The notes below the pieces were generated by a model that did no database searches, had not been told where the DNA came from, and saw only the letters and a list, made by a program, of their open reading frames with translations. 36,893 nucleotides of DNA from an uncultured Duganella sp. (GTDB lineage Bacteria; Pseudomonadota; Gammaproteobacteria; Burkholderiales; Burkholderiaceae), in NCBI GenBank assembly GCA_946482335.1, contig CAMLRG010000030.1, forward strand, positions 1-36,893, in the 5' to 3' direction. This document shows, piece after piece, positions 33,235 to 36,893 of the stretch. The position numbers and the translations under genes were made by a program. Each line of letters opens with the position of its first letter. Within the stretch, counting starts at the first letter, position 1.

Positions 33235-34425
33235 TCAGCGAGTTGGAGGCGTCCAACGCGTGGCGCTGCCATATTCCCAATCCCATGGCATGCCAGTCGC
33301 GCCCAGGATGAAGTCAACCAGATAGGGAATTGCCGGCTCCGCACGCAAGTCGTTACCAAGTATAAGCACGCAGCGCCGGCGCGCTTCAAGACAGGCAGCC
33401 ATGTTGCCGGTCGAATCGTTGTGGCCACCCTTGAAGAAGCCATGACCTTCCGGGCCATCGACGACGATGACGCCAAGGCCGGCAGCCAAACCTTTCTTTC
33501 GCTGCGCGGGCGGGGCATCCGCCTGCAAGATGGGGAACTGGGTTGGACTGTGGATTGGGAGATGAGGATGCGAGAAATCCTCGCGGGCTTCTGCCGAGAG
33601 AAGATCTCCCCGGCTGATGGCCGCAACAAGGCGTGCCATGTCCGCGATCGTCGTATCCATCGACCCGGCCGCACGTACTTTGCTGCGGTCATCATGCGGA
33701 ACCGACTTGCCCTCAGCCGTCCACCCGTCTGCCACACGCCCCGCAAAGTCGTCCCGCCATATCAGGCTGGTGTCATACATGCCGAGCGGTTGGAATATCC
33801 GCGTCCGCATTTCCTTGCCCACATCCAGGCCGAGGCCTTTCTCCAGTACGAACTGCAGGAGAATGATGCCGTCACCCGAGTAGGAGTAGCGGCTTCCCGG
33901 GTCGAAATGGAAGCGCAGTTTCCCATCCGGCTCAAGGAAGCCGAAATTTGAAAAGCCGGAAGCGTGGGTCAGCAGGATCCGCGGTGTCAGCGCCTTCCAG
34001 CGATCATCTCCTGCAAGGTCGCTCCAGCGCGCGTAACGCTTTTCCATGTCTGCACCGGTATATGCGGGCAAGGGCTGCGGAAGGTATTCGCTGATCGGCC
34101 GGTCGAGATCCAGGATGTCCTCGTCCACGAGCTGCAGGACCATGTAAGCGAAAGCCATCTTGGTCAACGACGCGCCATACATGATGCTGTCGTTCTCCAA
34201 GGGCGCGCCAGCGGCATTGCGATGTCCATAAACGCCCACCTGCGAGACCTGGCCGTCGTCGACAACCGCGAGGGCGAAGCCTTTCGCGCCGGTGTCCTGC
34301 ATCATGAGGCGTACCACGTTATCGACTTCTGTTTGGGATGGCAGGGATGTGCGTTGATGCCGATTGGATGCGCAGCCGCACATTAGAACGCAGCAAAGGG
34401 ATATAGCGATGCAGTGTTTCATCAT
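33235..34425 (-). CDS. Serine hydrolase, beta-lactamase class C/esterase family
   Basis: A 396-residue exported protein with a short hydrophobic signal ending MCGC (possible lipid attachment at Cys18; the lipobox is imperfect). The nucleophile motif is Ser86-x-x-Lys89 in YGASLTKMAFAY. The second motif, normally Tyr-x-Asn, is Tyr182-Ser-Gly in PGSRYSYSGDG, the YSG variant seen in esterase/peptidase-like members. A late HNDSTGN replaces the Lys-Thr-Gly box. A beta-lactam target is therefore unlikely to be the main one; an ester or peptide is more probable. AAGGAA precedes ATG 34425; a start three bases later or 18 bases earlier is possible. First gene before the zinc-hydrolase fusion. Confidence 0.87.
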   Translation of the reverse strand: MMKHCIAISLCCVLMCGCASNRHQRTSLPSQTEVDNVVRLMMQDTGAKGFALAVVDDGQVSQVGVYGHRNAAGAPLENDSIMYGASLTKMAFAYMVLQLVDEDILDLDRPISEYLPQPLPAYTGADMEKRYARWSDLAGDDRWKALTPRILLTHASGFSNFGFLEPDGKLRFHFDPGSRYSYSGDGIILLQFVLEKGLGLDVGKEMRTRIFQPLGMYDTSLIWRDDFAGRVADGWTAEGKSVPHDDRSKVRAAGSMDTTIADMARLVAAISRGDLLSAEAREDFSHPHLPIHSPTQFPILQADAPPAQRKKGLAAGLGVIVVDGPEGHGFFKGGHNDSTGNMAACLEARRRCVLILGNDLRAEPAIPYLVDFILGATGMPWDWEYGSATRWTPPTR

Positions 34426-34603
34426 GAGTTCCTTCGTAATCAAACTGCGGCACTGTCATGCGACCAATGAATCGGGCGCAACGCGAATCACTCTACAAGT
34501 GTCAAATGACATCAAGGTCACCGTCAACGAAATCGTCATCCTCAGGGTCCGCGTTGTTCGATCAATGCATACCCGGAGAGCTCGATGGCGCTATTCACAT
34601 GCT
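34426..34603. other. Boundary segment between the serine hydrolase gene and the cassette array
   Basis: About 180 bp leading into the serine hydrolase gene. On the minus strand a short open stretch leaves the last attC-like site (GTG near 34598, reading VNSAIELSGYALIEQRGP, then stop) and is followed in another frame by an acidic stretch DPEDDDFVDGDLDVI. It could be a frameshifted remnant of another cassette gene, but it is too short to be sure. Any promoter for the hydrolase operon should be here; no clear -10/-35 pair is evident. Confidence 0.3.
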
Positions 34604-34665
34604 GCTCAACGTGCGACGTAAGGGATGGCCCACTGCGGGACGCCCCCTTGCAGGAGATGTTAGCC
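34604..34665 (-). other. attC-like recombination site of the tfoX-like cassette
   Basis: On the minus strand GGCTAAC (one mismatch to RYYYAAC) and GTTGAGC (perfect GTTRRRY) bound 62 bp. Inner arms are only partly complementary (AAGGG/CCCTT and GGC/GCC segments). The TAA stop of the TfoX-like gene is inside the first core. It is the weakest-stem but best-placed site and appears to be the array's end. Confidence 0.55.
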
Positions 34666-35022
34666 GCCATTCCGGTACTGCTCCAATGCCAGGAGGAGAC
34701 TTGTACGATGTTCTTTAGCGATGGTTTGCCACGGCAAGGAACAGATGGCGCCCTCAAGCGCCCAAAGCAAGTTAAGCGTGACCGAAGGCTGGAATTTCTT
34801 GATCTTGGCGAAGGCTCGAACCGACCCAAGCTCGCGCAGCTCACGCAATGACATGATGCCGGACGAAACAAGAGCTTGAGCGGACTTCGGTCCAAGGTTG
34901 GCTAGCGTCGCTAGCTCGGCGGCAGCGAGAGCTTGGGCCGAATGCTCAGGGTTTGAAGAGTGCTGTCGATTTCCGCGATTCTTCGCTGGTCTGGGCACTG
35001 TCGTGTGTGGTTTGACTGACAT
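34660..35022 (-). CDS. TfoX/Sxy C-terminal domain protein (short form)
   Basis: A 120-residue protein. After a basic, probably disordered 35-residue N terminus, residues about 38-118 match the TfoX C-terminal domain: LANLGPKSAQALVSSGI (helix-hairpin-helix-like), LRELGSVRAF, VTLNLLWALEGAI and WQTIAKEHRTSLLLALEQY. The TfoX N domain of full-length competence regulators (about 200 residues) is missing. It may modulate competence or a nucleic-acid process, or simply be a stand-alone variant; no function is asserted. The start is about 30 bases inside its cassette, and the stop TAA lies in the attC core. Confidence 0.82.
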   Translation of the reverse strand: MSVKPHTTVPRPAKNRGNRQHSSNPEHSAQALAAAELATLANLGPKSAQALVSSGIMSLRELRELGSVRAFAKIKKFQPSVTLNLLWALEGAICSLPWQTIAKEHRTSLLLALEQYRNGG

Positions 35023-35045
35023 ACGTTCTGAAATCGCTTGGTAGG

Positions 35046-35104
35046 CGGCTAACGCGTGCTATTACCGGCCGCTTGGGCGCAGCGCGCAAGCGGTCCGGTT
35101 GATC
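35046..35104 (-). other. attC-like recombination site of the PPOX cassette
   Basis: On the minus strand GATCAAC (one mismatch to RYYYAAC) and GTTAGCC (one mismatch to GTTRRRY) bound 59 bp. Between them CGGACCGCTTG pairs with CAAGCGGCCG leaving a single unpaired A, the extrahelical-base signature used by integron integrases for strand choice. The loop contains a further GCGC/GCGC pairing. Confidence 0.6.
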
Positions 35105-35409
35105 GGATGGCTAGGATCGGCGTGCACAATCCCGTTTCCTCAACCACGCAGCGTACACGATGCCACCGGCCGCTCCACCGCCAGCCGCTCCAGCGGATCC
35201 ACCGATAACGAACGCGCCCAATTGCCTTCATTTTCATTTTTTAATGTGCAGGCTGTGCGGCTGGCCGCCAGCGGATTAATCAATGAACTGCGCCGTGTCC
35301 GGCCAGTCCGAACGAGCGCCGGGTTGGACCGGGCGCATGAACTTGCCACGAACCGAGCCACGGACGGGGGCACCGTGAAACCGGCTGCGGCACCAACCTG
35401 CGTGCGAGC
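35105..35409. other. Cassette segment without a recognisable gene
   Basis: About 305 bp between the PPOX stop codon and the attC-like site. Overlapping short frames exist on the minus strand, including a Trp/Arg-rich 62-residue frame (35237 to 35049; RYRWIRWSGWRWSGRWHR) whose stop lies in the attC core, and a 77-residue frame (35373 to 35140). Neither has a ribosome site or a family I know. A GC-rich imperfect repeat (GGAGCGGC) near 35170-35200 explains much of the odd composition. Confidence 0.35.
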
Positions 35410-36021
35410 CTAGTAGAGCGAACTCGCCTGCCGTAGAGGAAGCTCTTCATCATAGGCATTTCCGTCAATTGCGTCGTTGGTGAGGGACGCGAGCATCTGC
35501 CCGGCACTCGGCACCTTAGATTTTCCGGCAATTTGATCTGCGGACCAAAGCGAAGAGCGGAGAAGTGCCCTCCCGCATTGAAAGAAAACGGCCTGAACGG
35601 AGACTTCGACGATGCATTTAGGTTGCTGGCCTTGCATTGAGAACTCGGTCAGCAAGGTCGGATCAATGCAAATCTTAGCGGTTCCAGTGACACGTAGCGT
35701 CTCACGAACGCCCGGAACAAAAAAAATCAACGACACACGCGGGTCGTACAAGATGTTCCGTAGACTATCAATGCGATTGTTGCCTCGTCGTTCCGGGAGC
35801 AGGATGGTGTTCTCATCCCGAATTCGGACCAATGGTGCAGGATCACCACGGGGAGAGGTGTCCATCCCGCTTGGACCTGTTGTAGCCAGTACGGCGAATG
35901 GCGACTTTTCGATCCATGCCCGGTATGTCGGATGGAGCGTTGATACCTCCTTTCGCAAGGACGCATCTCCAACTCGGTCATACAACGACTCGAGGTCTTC
36001 AATTGTTTGGACGTACTTCAT
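35410..36021 (-). CDS. PPOX-type FMN-binding flavoprotein (pyridoxamine 5'-phosphate oxidase-like, MSMEG_1061/DR2398 type)
   Basis: A 203-residue split-barrel flavin protein. Visible family features are SPFAVLATTGPSGMDTSPRGDPAPLVRI (first strands and FMN phosphate loop), ILLPERRGNNRIDSLRNIL, VSLIFFVPGVRETLRVTGTAKI and CIVEVSVQAVFFQCGRALLRSSLW. Members of this branch are about 200 residues, so it is full length. It probably binds FMN or a related cofactor and reduces or oxidises an unknown small molecule. It begins about 49 bases after the previous cassette's core site and shares the minus orientation of the other cassette genes. The gene uses less GC-rich codons than the left part of the window. 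Confidence 0.86.
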   Translation of the reverse strand: MKYVQTIEDLESLYDRVGDASLRKEVSTLHPTYRAWIEKSPFAVLATTGPSGMDTSPRGDPAPLVRIRDENTILLPERRGNNRIDSLRNILYDPRVSLIFFVPGVRETLRVTGTAKICIDPTLLTEFSMQGQQPKCIVEVSVQAVFFQCGRALLRSSLWSADQIAGKSKVPSAGQMLASLTNDAIDGNAYDEELPLRQASSLY

Positions 36022-36064
36022 GGGTGGTCTGGTGGGGTAATGTAGGCAAGCTTAAGCATCTGAG

Positions 36065-36115
36065 GCTCAACGTTCTAACTCAGCCGCAGGCGTCGGCTGG
36101 AATGTCTGGTTGGGC
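36065..36115 (-). other. attC site of the membrane-protein cassette
   Basis: On the minus strand a perfect RYYYAAC (GCCCAAC) and a perfect GTTRRRY (GTTGAGC) bound 51 bp, short for an attC. The inner stem CAGCCG/CGGCTG sits in a context (CCAGCCGACGCC...GCGGCTGAGTTA) that resembles many soil-bacterial attC sites. The membrane-protein gene reads through it, ending at TGA within GTTGAGC. Confidence 0.7.
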
Positions 36116-36489
36116 AATTTAGTCAGTGACTTGCTTTGCCAGATAAACGCAGACGTGCCAAGGACGAAGCCTAGGAAAAGCGATTGGGCCTGAAGCGGCG
36201 CGAAACTTGCGAATGGAATTCCTAAGCCGTAACTCGCATATGAGTTGATAGAAACGTCCGCGCACATGATGGCCATCGTTAGCAATATCCCTGCATTCCG
36301 GCGTTTCCATAGCAGCAGAACCGCTGTGAAGTCGAACACAGCCAGCAAGGTCCAGAAAAGGTTGATTGGAAAAGGCACGTAGTCATAAGGAAAAAAGCCG
36401 CCTCGGACGATGTCAATTAGGTGCGTGCTCCCTCCTGCTGCGAGGCATAACGAGAGCAAGATAAGAATCGCGCGATCCAAAGCTGTCAT
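36067..36489 (-). CDS. Small four-helix membrane protein with attC-encoded tail
   Basis: A 140-residue protein with four predicted transmembrane segments (ALDRAILILLSLCLAAGG; FPINLFWTLLAVFDFTAVLLLW; AGILLTMAIMCADVSI; SLFLGFVLGTSAFIW). No family is recognised. The last 15 residues (PNQTFQPTPAAELER) are encoded by the attC site, a known hallmark of cassette genes whose own stop codon was lost or lies inside the site. The ATG at 36489 lies 33 bases inside the cassette. A TTG at 36522 would extend the frame into the previous attC core and is rejected. No Shine-Dalgarno sequence is visible. Confidence 0.75.
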   Translation of the reverse strand: MTALDRAILILLSLCLAAGGSTHLIDIVRGGFFPYDYVPFPINLFWTLLAVFDFTAVLLLWKRRNAGILLTMAIMCADVSINSYASYGLGIPFASFAPLQAQSLFLGFVLGTSAFIWQSKSLTKLPNQTFQPTPAAELER

Positions 36490-36516
36490 GAGAAAGTTGA
36501 AGATTATTGAAAAATA

Positions 36517-36594
36517 GCCCAACGTTTGGCAAGAGTGGCACGCGAAAGCACACGAAGTGCGCTGAAGCGTGTCCGCTCGATGAAGCGGTTAGGC
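36517..36594 (-). other. attC site of the right-most cassette
   Basis: On the minus strand perfect cores GCCTAAC and GTTGGGC bound 78 bp. Inner arms GAGCGGACACGC and GCGTGCCACTC pair with one extra A in the first arm (extrahelical base) and one G-T wobble, and GCAC/GTGC form the tip. This is the most complete attC in the window. The TAA of the partial gene lies inside GCCTAAC. Confidence 0.82.
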
Positions 36595-36893
36595 ATTCTG
36601 CTCATAACGCAGGGCTCCATCTACAAATACTTTTGCATCGTGATATGGGAGGATGAAATGGCCGCAATGTTCCGTAAATACCGCGATGGCTCTTTTTTCT
36701 TTGTTTACGATATAGAAGGCGTACCGGAACTCTACGAAGGATTCATCCATTAGCTCAATGCGCACCGAGGACATAGGAAAGGAGATCCAACTCTCGTTGC
36801 AACCTAGGACGACTTCCTTTGTACAGTTGAAGTGGGCAGCGAGATCATTCGACCATTCTTCTATGATTTGTCTCGCGAGTTTTGGTACTGGAT
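36589..36893 (-). CDS. Partial cassette gene of unknown function, running off the right edge
   Basis: The frame is open from the window edge to TAA at 36589, giving at least 101 codons (the last two bases at the edge are incomplete). An internal ATG at 36774 could be mistaken for the start, but the 39 codons before it continue protein-like (KLARQIIEEWSND, CTKEVVLGCNESWISFP), so the real start is outside. The visible part includes RIELMDESFVEFRYAFYIVNKEKRAIAVFTEHCGHFILPYHDAKVFVDG, a compact alpha/beta protein with no known domain. The stop codon sits inside the attC core, as for many integron cassette genes. Confidence 0.72.
   Translation of the reverse strand, partial: PVPKLARQIIEEWSNDLAAHFNCTKEVVLGCNESWISFPMSSVRIELMDESFVEFRYAFYIVNKEKRAIAVFTEHCGHFILPYHDAKVFVDGALRYEQNA

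Larger units (their letters stand above)
34604..36893 (-). mobile_element. Distal part of an integron gene-cassette array (no integrase in window)
   Basis: Four attC-like sites (34604-34665, 35046-35104, 36065-36115, 36517-36594) divide the segment into cassettes, each with one minus-strand gene starting about 30-50 bases after the preceding core site. Two genes stop inside the RYYYAAC core (TAAC), and one stops in GTTRRRY after translating its own attC. Gene content (TfoX C-domain, PPOX flavoprotein, small membrane protein, orphan) and lower GC than the left of the window fit cassettes. The orientation puts attI and intI beyond the right edge; otherwise this is an integrase-less attC cluster (CALIN). 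Confidence 0.75.

Noticed and set aside
35049..35237. Trp/Arg-rich 62-codon frame ending in an attC core
   Set aside because: No ribosome site; the Trp run comes from an imperfect GGAGCGGC/CTGG repeat, and a competing frame on the same strand is equally open. Kept only as a note on the gene-free segment.
36526..36753. 75-codon plus-strand frame at the right end
   Set aside because: It runs through the attC site and opposite the better supported minus-strand cassette gene, and no family or ribosome site supports it.
1..36893. CRISPR arrays, rRNA, tRNA and insertion sequences
   Set aside because: No regularly spaced repeats, rRNA-like blocks, tRNA cloverleaf patterns or transposase genes were noticed by eye; a covariance-model scan would be needed to exclude small RNAs.

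Overview
This is a high-GC chromosomal window from a Gram-negative bacterium. The best guess is a betaproteobacterium of the Oxalobacteraceae (Massilia/Duganella/Janthinobacterium type). That guess rests on PEP-CTERM proteins, a paired DUF1800/DUF1501 secretion locus, FadL, AcrB-type RND pumps, a pectin-degrading exoenzyme and dispersed GGGTCTGACCC-type palindromes. The genus is inferred; no rRNA or tRNA gene was seen.

Layout. 1-3.4 kb: secreted DUF1800 and Tat-exported DUF1501 proteins (minus strand). 3.5-5.7 kb: a VOC protein, a UPF0149/SEC-C protein and the divergent kinase SrkA. 5.9-8.1 kb: a 736-residue, almost entirely helical Ala/Glu-rich coiled-coil protein of unknown role. 8.1-12.1 kb: a soluble hybrid histidine kinase, a DUF475 membrane protein coupled to a small anchored protein, and a DUF212/PAP2-like protein. 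12.2-20 kb: an RND efflux operon with a lipoprotein adaptor and two paralogous permeases separated by a terminator; a strong promoter carries a 25-bp near-palindrome over its -10 region. 20.1-22.3 kb: FadL and a PEP-CTERM protein with a good sigma-54 promoter. 22.4-26.9 kb: a tightly packed six-gene operon (histidine phosphatase, NAD(P)HX dehydratase, two different ferritin-like di-iron proteins, two Pro/Thr-rich lipoproteins) whose first start codon lies in an 11-bp inverted repeat. 27-31.3 kb: a pectate lyase-pectinesterase fusion behind a PEP-CTERM-like gene, with a GntR-type palindrome upstream. 31.3-34.4 kb: a serine hydrolase and a fused metallo-beta-lactamase/amidohydrolase.

34.6 kb to the right edge looks like the distal end of an integron cassette array on the minus strand. 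Four attC-like sites separate a TfoX C-domain protein, a PPOX flavoprotein, a small membrane protein and a gene running off the window. Stop codons fall inside attC core sites, and one protein has a C-terminal tail encoded by its attC. No integrase is present; the orientation predicts that it would lie beyond the right edge. The array, the ferritin-like/lipoprotein operon and the two unusual enzyme fusions are the most interesting content.
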